This document shows positions 35,026 through 47,760 of a DNA stretch of 64,000 nt, one piece after another (within the stretch, counting starts at the first letter, position 1; each line of letters opens with the position of its first letter). The stretch is from Ifrita kowaldi. Taxonomy: Eukaryota > Chordata > Aves > Passeriformes > Cinclosomatidae. The stretch is taken from contig VZRS01009624.1 in the NCBI GenBank assembly GCA_013398055.1, positions 186,001 through 250,000 on the forward strand. Direction: 5' to 3'. A model generated the notes under the pieces. That model did no database searches and was not told where the DNA came from. It saw nothing but the letters and a program-made list of their open reading frames with translations. Made by a program: the position numbers and the translations under genes.

Positions 35026-38000
35026 CCATAAAATGGGAAATAGTGGGATTTTATAGATATATTTTTATACTTATATAATGTATACAAACAAATGGATTTG
35101 TTTTCACCAGAACAATTTGCTAACTCATTCCCAGCTGCTCCCAGAACCCTTGCACCACCTTCACAGCCCCCATGGATGCAGTGGATCCCACGGATCAGCC
35201 CTGTCCTGACCCACACCCTGCCACGATGGAATATTGTGACACCTCAGAAATGCCTCTCCCTGCTGCGTGTTTGGGCTGTGGGGTGTTTCAGTGCCAGATG
35301 AGCTAAAGGAGTGACATCCACAGCTGACCCTGATGAGATGAAAGACTGAAAAATGCTGTATCCCTGCAGGGAATCACTCCTCAGAGGCAAACCAGCACCC
35401 AGGAAAGCCCAGCTTCTGCCCAGAGGAGCCTTTTCCAGAGACCTCCTCCTCCAGCTGGTCTGGAGAGCCACGGCCACTAAACCCTGCACTGATTCCTTCA
35501 CCACGAGTCACTTTGAGACAGACCCTTCTCACAAGCTGCAGCAAGAGGATGTCTCTGTGGAAAGACTGGAAATGTTTACAAAGATGCAGCCAACAGTTTA
35601 GCTCAGTGCAAGAGATCTCAGAGGGGCTCAGAAGACCACTGCACATGAACTATGCACGATGGTTCGAGACAGCAACCTGGTAGCATCTTCCATAATTTAA
35701 ACAGGCCTGAATAATTGCAATTATAATAATTTATTCAACAGCTTCAGCCCCGTCACTGTCCATAAATTGTCTTTTAATGAGTTACAATGTTCATGGATTT
35801 GCTGTTTCTTTTTCTTCACTTGCTTTGTTTAGGTCTGAAATTCTCCAGCAATCAAGTGCAGTGGAGCTACACTAATGAGCTTTGTAGCCAAACAAATCCA
35901 CGTCCCTGGTTTGGTTCTCTGAAGGCTAAATTGTAACACTAACAAATTAAAATTAGAAAAAAAATTGTGTTTCTCCTGTGGTCACTGAAAAATTAACTTT
36001 CTGCAATTCTGTGTTGCTGGCTGCCAGCCTCCAGCTGCATCTGGCTCCTGTCCTCCTTCCCATGGAGAGTGGGATGAGCCCGAGGCCTCTGCTCTGCACA
36101 ATCCTGCTCAGGTACATGGGGGCCACACTGGGAACACCTTCCAGACAGATTTCCACCAGCACCTCACAAAATCTCCTGCCTTAAATTGTGCTGAAGGCTC
36201 ATGTGTGCCTCTGCATCAGTCCTGCCTTCTGACTGCGTCTTCTAGAAATTGTCCAACCTTCATTTAAAACAGATGGGGTTTCAATACTTTTTAGCTACAA
36301 AGGCATAAGTAACCTAGTCTGGTGATTCCAGAGAAATAAGAAAATGAAATCAAAATAGAATCTATAGGAAGCATTAATAAAAATTGTTGCTTCCAACTAT
36401 GTCTTGCCTGGAAAATGTGGGGTTTGTTTTCTCTTCTGAAGGATTTCTGATGTAGATATTTAAGACAAGGACCCAAAATTTATATGCAAGTTTCTAACTA
36501 TCTAATCCATTTTTCAAGGGAGCTCAACACTGTCAGCTCCCTGTACCACCAACAGCTTTTCACTCCAGGTAGATCTGTCTTTCTGGGCTGCTGGACTGGG
36601 AGAAGCTGCACTTGGGGCTGCACAGGAGGAGCCACTCAGTGATCTGTCAAGACACTTGGACTGTTAATATCCATCCATATGATCTCCTGGAGGGCACCAT
36701 CCATGTGAGGTGCAGGCTTGTCCTTTGCCTATTACCTGGCACCTCCATAGAAACTTGGCATTGGCAGGTCCTTGAGGGACACAAGTCATTAATGGAAACC
36801 TGAGGGCTCCTAAGAGCAAATTAAGAGACATATATATTTTATACATTCATCAAGAAAGGGAAATACGCCTGTGCAGCCATGTATACAGCTTCTGCTGGAA
36901 GCCAAATATTCCTAGTGGAGACTCAGATCCAGACATGCCTCCACATTGTTCACCCTGTCAGACACAGGGCCCTGCAACACCTTCAGCTGTGCAAGTCCCT
37001 CAGAGACCCCAGCAGGGATCTCAGGAGCTGCTGAGGCAGCGCTGCCTTCAACAAGGAGCAGCAGAGGGAGAGTTTGATCTGCCTCCTTTTAACACCACCT
37101 GAAATCATGGTGAGACCCCCCCTGTGCCCCAAAGCCACGGAACCACAGCGACTGCTGGGACTACATGGGAATATCCACACACAGATTTAGGGAGAGACGG
37201 GATTTTCCCAAACTTGGGGCCAGCAAAGTTATTTCATGCAGAACACTGAACTGCAATCAACACTATCAGTTGCTCTGTGGTATCAAGCTGGGGCTGGGCA
37301 GGTGGTACAGAGACAGGGATGATGACTTTTGGTTTAGAAGTGGCCTGAGAAAGGCTTCTGCCCTTGAACATGTGGGTGGTGATCACGGCTTATCCTCAGC
37401 ATCTTCATGAGTTCTTGGTTCACAGACCTTGAAGTCGCTTCCTGACCTGCAAAACTTAAATTACACTTCAGTACTGAGGATGGATAGGTTCAGACTAAGA
37501 TTTTATCAGTAGGCTGTGTGAAATGTTTATTGTATGAGCAGCAGTGCAGGCAGTGTGTGAGCTGGCTCTTTTAGCTCCAGGAACGTTCTGTACCCTTAGC
37601 AGGGTCTCTGCTGAGACAGCCTCTCTCAGAGCTTCTGTGCCTGTATTTCTGTGCCCCAGCACGCAGTTACACTGGATTCACACTGCATTCAGTAACATAA
37701 CACACATTCACACCCAGAAACTGTCTGTCTGTAAAGGCATTTCCTACAGTACCTCCTAATCTGTGATCTTGCCCCACACCGAGGCAGGAAGGAGGCAGTG
37801 AGTCTGTGGGGTCTAGATCCCAATGAGCTCCAACCAGACACATTTTGGTAAGAAAAGCACAAAATAACTCAGCACTGAGGCTTTCAGGAACCTCCTTCTC
37901 TTATCATCTATTCAGATTCTCTCTACCAGACCTGCCCTATTAAAAAGGACATCCAAGAAGAGAGGAAACCCTGATTGTGCTGCTGTGCTTCGAAGGATGG

Positions 38001-39189
38001 CAACCGCAAGAACTGCAGCTCCTAGAGAAGGGAAGAGAATGAAGTTACCAGTATCAGCCTTCAAAAATGGGAAAAGGAAACCTCCAGTGCTCCAATACTA
38101 AATGTGGGTTGGAGATTATTTCATTCTGAGACACAAAATGTCCCCACACGGGACTCAGCCCTGGGCGCTGAGAACAGAAAATTCTCCCCTCATGCAACAG
38201 CTTTGTCCTGGACAAAGTAATCCTAAGTAATCACCACAACTTGTTCCTACAGGAATGTTTTGGGTTCCCTTATGAGGTTTTTTGTGGGTTTCATGTTCTT
38301 TTTAAAGGTGCCTGCCATTCTGCTCTGTGCCTTGTTGTCTCTGCCTTAGAGACTTTATGCCATGGTTTTAATTTGCATTCCCCAATGAATATATGATTAG
38401 CAATTGCATTTATAATTAGTAGTTTTGTCATTTAAAGTTCACCAGTTTTGCAGCCAATTATTGAAAAAAAAAAGGCTGTTTATTATTTTCAATATATTAT
38501 TACTTTATTATGGCTCATTGCTTTAAAATACTTAGCTTAATCCTTTGCAGGTCCTTAAACACAAATATGGCAGCTATTAGCAACCTCTTCAGTCAGGCAT
38601 AAAATTGTACCCACAGGCCTCATAAACAACAGAGTGCTTTGGAGAGATTAAATCAGTGTATACAGCTGCGAGGGAGGCCATTAGCAAATACATTCTCATT
38701 CTGCCTCAGCGTTATTTTGTTTTGCCACTGTGCTCTTGTCAAATCTATCAACTACCTGTGCTCTCCTCTCCATAAATAAGAGATGTCACCTCACTGGGTC
38801 CATCCATCAGAAACATTTCAGTCAACATACAATTACATCCTGCGCTCTCCTGCTAATATCCTAATTCCTATCATTTGTATTTCAAAGGGGACAAGCTGGA
38901 TGGCAAAGAGTGGAGCCGTGCACAGGCTGGAGTGATTGATCTCTGCAGCCAGGACAAGTGCTCAGCTCTTAACCAGCTTCGTGTGGTACAAACATGGGGC
39001 ACCTTCCCAGGGCTGAACTTGGGAACAACATCATTCAGGCCAAGCTGGGAGCGCTCCCCTTTAGCCTGGCAATTCCCCCTAAAGCCTGGAGCAAGATGGA
39101 CTTGGGATGTGAAACGTGCTGGCAGCCTGCTGAGAGCACAGGTGACACCTCAGTTTGTCTGTGAACCTTCACACCAGGTGCATCCCCAA
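35023..39189. other. Unique noncoding stretch
   Basis: No gene or repeat family is recognised. A possible conserved element lies at 35690-35835. 38375-38560 is strongly AT-rich with several TAATTA and TTTAAA words. Open frames reach 90 codons. Confidence 0.55.
35690..35835. promoter_or_regulatory. Possible conserved noncoding element
   Basis: AT-rich but not low-complexity sequence with closely spaced homeodomain-type cores: AATAATTGCAATTATAATAA (35710-35729), TTTATTCAAC, CATAAATTG and TTTTAATGAGTTAC. The style resembles vertebrate developmental enhancers, but alignment would be needed to show conservation. Confidence 0.25.
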
Positions 39190-39367
39190 CATCCCTCCAG
39201 CCTCCCTCCCTCTCAGGCAATCCCAAACATCTCTCCAGCCTCCTTCCCTCTCAGGCAATCCCAAACATCTCTCCAGCCTCCCTCCCTCTCAGGCAATCCC
39301 AAACATCCCTCCAGCCTCCTTCCCTCTCAGGCAATCCCAAACATCTCTCCAGCCTCCCTCCCTCTCA
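39190..39367. repeat. 38-bp minisatellite, 4.7 copies
   Basis: Tandem units of exactly 38 bases start at 39190, 39228, 39266, 39304 and 39342 (the last 26 bases long). Each reads CATCYCTCCAGCCTCCYTCC then CTCTCAGGCAATCCCAAA. Only two positions vary, both C/T: the fifth base of the unit core and the one in CCTYCCT. Units 2 and 4 share T at the second site; units 1 and 4 share C at the first. The unit length is not a multiple of three, so any open frame crossing it is incidental. High identity between units points to recent expansion or continuing homogenisation. Confidence 0.95.
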
Positions 39368-40143
39368 CCCTCTGCAGCACTGTGAAAAAAAGATGTTCTG
39401 AAAGGCAGGTAAGCCAACCATGACAGAGTTCAATACTCGTTCTGCTCCAGCAGTGCTTGGTGGAATTCTCCTCCCTTTCTCATCCACCAGATTATTTTCC
39501 CTAAATCTGTAATCCCCTTGAAATAATCAGGTGAGCCATTTTTCCATTATATTTCTGACTCGAGATTGCCAAGAGCTCCCTACAGAGCCAACAGTAAGTG
39601 CAGTGTTTGCTAAAGGACAGAACAATCTCAAACAAGGAGGAACTTGCATGGGAAGTAAAAAAAAAATGACACAATTATCATGTAAATTATAGTGGCTGTT
39701 TTAAATCCCCTGCCAGTGAGACATGAGGTTATACCACATGTTTCTAAGGCAAAAAGAGAATTGCTTCCTTGCCTGGAGACAAGACAGTAATATCAGAAGA
39801 ACAACCACACAGACACACACAAAAAACTCCAACAAAGCAAATCAGTATCTTTGGTGCAATAAATATTGGCATTACTTGACTATTTCCCATGTAGCACTTT
39901 CTGTACTGATATGCAGAGCTGCAGGTTGTGTGGGGCAATGTTCATTGTGAAAAATTAAGGTAGAAAAAGCAAAGGAAAACTGTGAAAGACAAAAAGAAAA
40001 TAAATTTCATATTCTCCTTTTCCTGTTTCAAGCCTAATTAGGCCGCAATTACCTCGTTTCTTTTCTCTTGTCTGCTCTGAAACAGTGCTCTAAGTAAGAA
40101 AGTATACATCCATAAATATATATAAAAAACACAATATTAAGTG

Positions 40144-40156
40144 TATATATATATAT
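40144..40156. repeat. Short (TA)6 microsatellite
   Basis: Six and a half TA units between GTG and CATG, preceded by AT-rich sequence with a second ATATATATA word at 40117-40125. Confidence 0.75.
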
Positions 40157-42589
40157 CATGTGATGCATTCTCTGTCTCATCCCCTTCAGAAGAGCCTGAA
40201 GAGAATCAGACCTGTAGCTATCAAAAACTGGCCAATTCCCAAAGCTCAATATCTTTCCTGAGGTAGTTCGGGAGCTAGAGGGAAGATCCCAATTCAAATT
40301 TCTTATGTTTAAAGCCACCTTTAAAGTTTGGAGTCTGTACAGGACACGGAGCCCACAAAATACTGTTTTCCAGATCCTTTGGCCTGGAACTTGATCTTGT
40401 CAGTCCAAAAATCTCCGCTGAGGAATCTGGACCCAGGTTATTGTCACAGTGTTCCCATGCCATGGTTTCTACACTTGCAGTCAGTATGGATAAACGATAG
40501 GAAAGTCTATAGGAAAATGCACTATTGCTCCAGGTCAGCCTCTCCCAAAATAGCTTCTCACTCTTCTTAAGATGCCACCACTCTGCTTATAAAGTTTATC
40601 TGCAGGAACTGAAAATCTATTTATCAGTATCATCAAACGAGGACATTGCAGTGCGGTGAGGGAAGGTGAAATCCCACTGCACAACAAAGAGTCAATTAAC
40701 TTCATGCAATTTAAATGAACTTGGCATCAATAGTGTTTGGGCAGAGCCAGCCGTGCTCCCCACCACAACCAACCAGGACTGTTTGCTGAGAAACGCAGCA
40801 CCCCAGCAAGGCACTCCCAAGGAAACACAGTGATCTGGAAGCAAAAGACCTGGGACAACGTTTGTTTGAAACAGCTCAGCTCCTCTGAAACAAGTGCAAA
40901 ATTGCAAATAAAATGGGATTTAGGTATATTCTGCTCATGGTTCTGCTCATTTGAACTCAGGTGCCGCATGCTGCAACGGGCAGAAACAAGTACCTGCTCT
41001 AACACTGCATTTCCTGATAAAGCACTGGCAGGTCACTTTCTCCTTTTTTTTTTTCTTCATTATTTTCCCACAAGCTATTAATATCAAGTATATTTATTTT
41101 AGAAAGCTTGGGCAATAGGTTGTACCTCAGAATTAAAATCAGTCTTTAAATCTACATGCTGGTCAGGTCTCCTCTGGCCATGATATACAGGTTGGGCTGC
41201 AGGACGGAGGGGAGAATGAAGGAAAAACACTTACCCAGAAGAGACACACACAAAAAAACCTACTGATTTATGAATGCAACACTTGGAAAGTGTTGAGCAT
41301 GCAAATCAAAGCTGCCTTGGAGCAGGTTCATTTTATAGCACCCACATTTGTATGGCAGGTTAATCACACCGATGCTGACACAGCAACGCCAGGGTAACTT
41401 TAATAAAGGTTTGGGGCTTTCTTTCTTTCTTTTTAAAGGTATTTCCAGCTCATTTGGTTCCCAAATTTAGATTTCTGAGTGTGAAGTTTAAAAGGTCATA
41501 AATAAGTGGTCAAAACAAGAAAAAAAAAAGCTTTAGATGTATTTCTTTGTACTCACTCTGGCAGGGCATTACTAGATGAGAAATCAGAGAATTAAGTAAT
41601 CATACTTGAACAGGAAAGAGCACAAGGCTATAAAACCATCTTGTAATGTCCTTCTGGCAATAGTAATGCAAGATGGTGCAGAAAGGGTTAAGGATGTTTT
41701 CTACACTGGTGCTTCATAACTTCTTATGTAACTTACAGTGGTTTTGGAACAAGAAAGGTTTTGGTCAGGGTTTTCACAGGGTCTCCTAGGTAGAATATAA
41801 CAAGTCTAGACCAGTAACACACATTTTCTCTGCTTTCTCTCCATCTTCCACACAATTGTCTCGAGCTGTACTGTGGCAAAATTGCTGCATCTTTGGTAAG
41901 ACTTCAAGAAAGGAGTTGAGATGCAGCGCAAATGATTCCCCAGTTCAGTGCAATACACAATTGCAGATGTGGAGGGAAACTTCAGGTGACAACACTTCAG
42001 TTACTACACCCACAGCCACCAATTCAAACAACTTGTTGTTGTTTGTAGTCTCACTGCTACATCTACATCACCACGTAAATTCACACAGCAGAAGCAAATC
42101 ATTAGATCCAATCTGGTACTGACGCTTCTCTGCCTACACTGTGTATATTTCAGACATTCACTGGGGATTAGATTTAATCTGCTCCCCTCAACCAAACATG
42201 CCCACCATGCGTGAGGTTCAGGACTTATCACTGCTCCAGACCTTTTATCTCCATTAGATGTTGGGATGCGTTGCCAGGGGCGGTCGGTGCACAGGAAAAC
42301 AGAGCTGTGAATTGAATCAGCACACAACCAGGGGGACAATGAGGGCACTGCCTTCACAGCCACGCCACTGCTGGAATCACAACACAAATAGATGTTGTTG
42401 CATTACCCACACTTCAGCTGGCAACTGTAGGGTGAATAAATTTGCTGGCTTTCCCTGAGTCGCTGGGATGGATGTTCTGTTTCATTAATGCAGCTACCAC
42501 AGCCATCCCTTCATGCTGGAGATACACAAACTGGATAAATAAAAAGTGAAGCTGCTGCAAACTGCTGGAAACATGCCCTACGGATGGCA

Positions 42590-42597
42590 TTACGTAA
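42590..42597. promoter_or_regulatory. TTACGTAA bZIP-type palindrome
   Basis: An exact TTACGTAA octamer, the ideal site for PAR-bZIP and C/EBP dimers. It contains a preserved CpG, followed by another in CTTCGTATTG. A single 8-bp motif is expected about once per 64 kb by chance, so support is weak. Confidence 0.25.
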
Positions 42598-44827
42598 CTT
42601 CGTATTGTACACAGAACTTATGCTTTAAATGAGGGGGAAATTAAACTATTCAAGACATGCCTTGCTATTTGCTGTAAAGCCACAGGTTAGACAAACACAG
42701 CAAGATCTCTGCTGTAGCAGCTATTTTTGCTCCAGTTGCTTCGTATCACACATAAGAGGTTTTTCTTTTGCATCAGATTCTATAGAACATCCTTATTATA
42801 TAGGCTACAGGCCTCGCTAGATTTCTTTTTAATAAAACCTATCTCTTTCAATTAACTTGATTGGATGTGTTAATGTTTTGGGACTTGATTAATAATCCTG
42901 AGAGATAATTCTGCAAAGGTCCAGAGGCACTAAAATGTCCATGCAAATGGGGAATGATGGAGGAATCGTGAATGCAATCTGTAACACTCGGCACAGCGGC
43001 AAGCCCAGAGCTGCCACACTGCTCAGCTGCAAAAAACAAACAACCCATATGCCACAAGTATAATCTATCTGGTAGCTCAATCTATCATCTCTCTCATGCA
43101 ACTGAGCAAGGAGCAGAATTAACAGTGTAATACCTTCCTGGAGGAGTGCTTTCATCCTTGGGCTTTAATTAGAGATTTATCTGAACTAGAGCTCCGACTA
43201 TAAGCACACTAAAATCCAGATGCATAATCCTTAGCTTTTATCCAGCTCCCTAAGTAACACTGGAGTTACCTAGCAGAGAATTTGCACCCCAAGTACAGCA
43301 CAGGCTTTGGATTCCTGTCCTGTGTCAGAAGACAGACCAAGGACCTGATCAAAACCACCTGAAGCGTTGGTGCCTCGTGTGAGCTCAGGGCTGGACGATG
43401 ATTTCTGCATCTGCTCCTTGTCTCATCTGCAGAGCAGGAAAATTCTCACAAGAACGACTTTCAGAGAGTTATTTCCTAATCACTGCTCACTCAGATGTGC
43501 TCCTGGCAGCACACACAGAGGATACTCTGCCAGCAGAGCAGGTGAGGGGTGGAGGGTTGGCTGCCCTCTGCTCATCCTCAGGCTTCAACACAACTCCCCA
43601 CAGCCACTGGAACCTCCTCCCCAAGCTCTGCACACCAAGGCATCACTTGTAACTCCCCCAGGAAAGGGAGAGAAAGGAAAAATCCATGCTAGGACCAGTG
43701 CTGGGTCTTTCCAGAGAGAATCTTCTTCCATTATCCAGTGACCTATCACAAGCTCCCCTTCATTTCCCAGCTCTGGTGAATATAAATTAACCCAGTGGCC
43801 AGATCAGCTCAGCAGAGCCACCCCTGCATCCCAGCGCACAGACACCCTCAGCAGAGAGCCACGCCTTCATCTTCAGCCCCTTCTCCAACTCCCTTTGCCT
43901 ATCACAGTCATCATCTCACACATAAAGTGATAAAATATTTACAACTGGAAGGCTGCTAAATTTATTCCCCTGTGCTCCCATGCACAATTTGCACAGCAAT
44001 TCCTTTCTGGCTTAAATTCTGCCCACTAAACCTTAATTACTGCAGTCTGACAAAGTGAGAAATTGGACGGGAAATACGATTTTGAAAAGCATCGACGTGA
44101 CAGAGGTGACTAATGACCATTTTCAAAAGCAACTTCAGGCAATATCTCAAATAAAACAGTTCATGAATTGGTTTTTCTGAGCTGGAACTCGTGCTGCTAG
44201 TGGAACTACAAGGGGCAGAAACCTCAAAGTGACCAGGAGGACGTCCCTCAGGTTTGGTGTGTGACAATGGCAAGCAACGCCATCAGGAAGCCACCATCAG
44301 TCCTCTTGACAAATGCATTTCAGATTAATTGCTAATCGGATACACAAACTCCTCACCAAGACAGTAAACAGAATATTCAGAAGTTCAGTTTTTTGAAACC
44401 AGAAAATCAAGAAATTTGTTAAAACAGCACTTTTAAAGTAATTTTCAATTAATTTATCAACCAGTTTTGGAAATAATCAACATCATCACCACTTATACTG
44501 ACTTTGTAAATTCCTTCTCTCTGATTACAATTTACTTATTATTTAGACATACATACAAATTCTTATCAAACTTGCTTGAAAGAAAGCCTTTCCTTCAGCA
44601 GACTTCCTTCTTTCTAAAATTTTATTTTCCTTTTCAGTTAACGAAAATATTCCAGGCTGCAGCTTTTTGATCACCTGGTAACATTTTCAAAAAACTCCTA
44701 CTTTTTTTCCTGTGGTTGGAAAAAAACCACTTCCTTTCCCACTAAGATGTTACAGTTTGGTAATTTTAAAACTTCAAAATGCAGATTTACAGATAATACA
44801 GAACTACAGCAAGGTAGAGATTATGGT

Positions 44828-44857
44828 CACAGTTTACAACCACAGTTTACAACCACA
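44828..44857. repeat. 13-bp tandem duplication, 2.3 copies
   Basis: CACAGTTTACAAC occurs twice in direct succession and is followed by CACA as the start of a third unit. A small local slippage or duplication product. Confidence 0.85.
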
Positions 44858-45180
44858 TTGATGCCAGCTATGATGTCAAGGCCACCACTAAGCCACATCC
44901 TTCAGTGCCACAACCACATTTTTTTCTTTTTTTTTTTAAATACCAGACCCTATGATGAAGAGCACAGAATAAGAACTTCTTCACCGATCTGATCATCAGA
45001 AAATGATGCCACACACTCACTGGAAGTACTAATGCAAACATAGGCTTGTTTTTTAAATTAAGAGTTAGGTTATAACAGAAATATTTAAATTTCAGCCCTG
45101 GCCCAGCTAAATGGCTTAAGATAATGCATCATATTTTAATCTAACAAAGGCTTCATCCAATATCCTGAAATTCAGAATTA

Positions 45181-45340
45181 GCTCGATGTGTTTCATCCGA
45201 CTCACTTGTCCTGTATTGTAAAATAATGACGTAGTTTGTAACAAATTACTAACACCAATTTTCAGCAGTGACAAATTGTTTACTTAATTCAATAAAATAG
45301 TGTCCCTTTTGTAAAGTGCGTAATCTCAGAAAACTCAGCT
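45181..45340. promoter_or_regulatory. Possible conserved noncoding element
   Basis: Contains AATGACGTAG (CRE-like), TTACTTAATTCAAT (homeodomain-like) and several retained CpGs (CTCGATG, ATCCGAC, GACGTAG, GTGCGTAATC) in AT-rich, CpG-poor DNA. No exon or repeat identity is visible. Confidence 0.22.
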
Positions 45341-47419
45341 GGTTGTGAATTGCAGGTTATGAAGAAAAACATTCATGTCAATCCAACGTACAGAAGAAAT
45401 AAGATTTGAAGCAAACTAACTGCATTCCCTCAGATCACTCTTTTGCACTTTAGTGTCGCTCTCAATTTAAGTTTTTTCAGGAAATCAGCCAGCCTGGAAC
45501 AGGCAGGATCATCCTCGCTCACTGAGTCTAATCTGACATGACGAACAAAAGCAGACACGATATGTCACAGCAGTGAATGACTCATCGGGCTGGGAAATGC
45601 AAAAAAAATACCATTTTCCGAGATACAATTTGTGACCTTTACACTCACCCCCAACATACTGCACACAGGCCTTGTAGAAACAGCCCAGAGAGCAAGGTGC
45701 AATAAAACTTGCCAAAGGAAGGGAAAGTTTTGGGGTAAAGGGATGGTATTTGCTCACCTCTGGCAGTATTTTGTACAAGAGACAGTACAAAAATACCAGC
45801 TTTTCCGTGTGTTTTGCCAGAAATTCCTCCTTAACAAATCCTTCCCTTCTGTCAGCTGTTTGGGGGTCCAGGACATGTGATTTATCCTCTTTACCCACTT
45901 TCTCCACCTCTCAACCAGGTCCAAGACACTTGTCTGTGTCACACCATTCCTGTGACCATTCATTCCTGCCTGTGAAGCGCTCTGGAGATGTGAGGGATTA
46001 ATGCTGGGACGTTCTGCACTAATTTTTATGTACCCAGTCAACCACTGCCCCCAAATCCCTGCGCTCTGCAGGGCCTAATTGGGCTAAAAGGAAAGAGTTA
46101 TTGCTGCTTGCCTTGGTGTAGCCAGGAAAAAAAAGGGAAGCAATCAATTGATTTTTACTTTTTCACACTGATTTGGATTCTTGATTAAAGCACCAGGTCT
46201 TGCTATATATGTGTTTCCACATGAAACTGCTCTGAAACCAGTGAGGTTCTTGATCTGTTTACCCAAATATTATGGGATGAAAAATCAGGACCTAAGTCAT
46301 CTTCCGGATTCCTTGTTGTCATAATTTCCATTTTAATTTTCCTTCCACAGCTCATATCTAGAAAATCAGCTTTTAAAATAACGTTGGGAAAAATCTGGTA
46401 GGAATAAGAGGCAGAAAATTGAATTAGAACATTAGGATAATAGGCAGCAAGTAGCCTACACACGACATATTTCAATTTAAATTCACAGGATGGTACTTTT
46501 CAGATGATTAAAGTATTTCTTTGATTATGTGTATTTTCAAGCAATGAAACCCATTTTCATTTAAACCACTATTTGAAACCCAAAAACTCAGGCAATCTGT
46601 TGTACATAAATCTGCTCTGCTTTTCCCCACTGGACCTGCCGTGCAGCACACGTTATTTTCCCTTGTACTATGAGGTAGTTGGGAGAAGAAGCTGCCAGAC
46701 AGCTTGGAAGTCATATCTGAAGAGATGAGAGAAGACTGTTAAAAGATAGAAAGGAAATGAGGAAGGATCTGAATGCCAGAACGAATCCGGGATCTGCGCG
46801 TGTCAGGGAAAACAAAGATGAACGGAAGATCAGGGGCAGCAGCGTTGAGCTCATCAAGAAAAGCAAGGCAGGAAACCAAAGCCTGGAAACAGCGAGATGA
46901 AAAAGGAGCAGTGACAGATCTGTGCTAAGTAAAAAATAGGAAGGAAAGAGGTAATAGTGCAAAGATTATTAGGAAACCTGAGGAAATCGATGATGAATTT
47001 TCTTCCGTCGTTTGCTTCCCGAACCTGTCTGAAACATCCAAGAAATTCGATTTGCCCATCACAGGAAAAGGAAACACTGAAAAGAAGGAACACGAGTGGC
47101 AGGAGTGTGGAATGCAGGTACCAATGGAACATGGATGCTCACTCCAAGGGTCCCTTGTAACTGCACTATGGACTTACTCCTGAGGAAATGCCAACTCAGT
47201 TCATGTTGCCGCAACCCAACACTACTCTTGGTATTTAAACAGCAGAGATTGCTCAGCTCAGCTTTTACTCAAGTAAATTTTACAATTTTACACAATTAGG
47301 TCCATTCCTACATATGAGTCTGTACACAGATAATTTTCAGGCTTATCAGTTCTAAGCTAGTAGAAAACACGAGAAGAAATTCTAATTCTACCCCTACATA
47401 TTAAATCAGATTCCAATCT

Positions 47420-47760
47420 TTCCTTCAACAATTTGATTTTTAGGAAATGATAAGGAAAGCATTTGCAGTAAGAGTGCTTTTCAATAAATCATCATTAATT
47501 TTACATGCACACTAAGTGCATCAAACAAGTTTGGGCACACAATTAAGGAACTAATTACAGTGACTCTGCAATTCCAGACTTAAATGGACTCACCTGCCCT
47601 CAGATTCACCTGAGCATTTCGAGGGGGGGTTATTTAGTTGCACGATAGTTTCTTTGCTATTAAGCGCCAACTGTTGAAAATTTTTAAGCAACTACACTTC
47701 CATGCCTAATTAATCATGTAATTGCCATCATTATTGGGACACCTTTTTGATAACTTAGCC
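47420..47760. promoter_or_regulatory. Possible conserved noncoding element rich in homeodomain cores
   Basis: Repeated TAAT-type cores in non-repetitive sequence: AATAAATCATCATTAATT (47483-47500), ACAATTAAGGAACTAATTAC (47539-47558), CCTAATTAATCATGTAATTG (47705-47724). Also TTAAGCGCC and GCACGATAG with retained CpGs. The density of ATTA/TAAT cores resembles developmental enhancers. Evidence is motif-only. Confidence 0.3.

Larger units (their letters stand above)
39368..47419. other. Unique noncoding stretch
   Basis: No gene is recognised over about 8 kb. Small simple repeats occur at 40144-40156 (TA) and 44828-44857 (13-bp unit). 42590-42597 is TTACGTAA, a perfect PAR-bZIP/C/EBP-type palindrome. 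45181-45340 is a possible regulatory segment. 46733-46920 is purine-rich with scattered CpG and no identifiable origin. Open frames reach 132 codons without domains. Confidence 0.55.

Noticed and set aside
38875..39423. 182-codon open frame with Pro/Ser repeat protein
   Set aside because: The repeat comes from the 38-bp minisatellite, whose unit is not a multiple of three. The peptide repeat shifts frame each unit and is a by-product of the DNA repeat.
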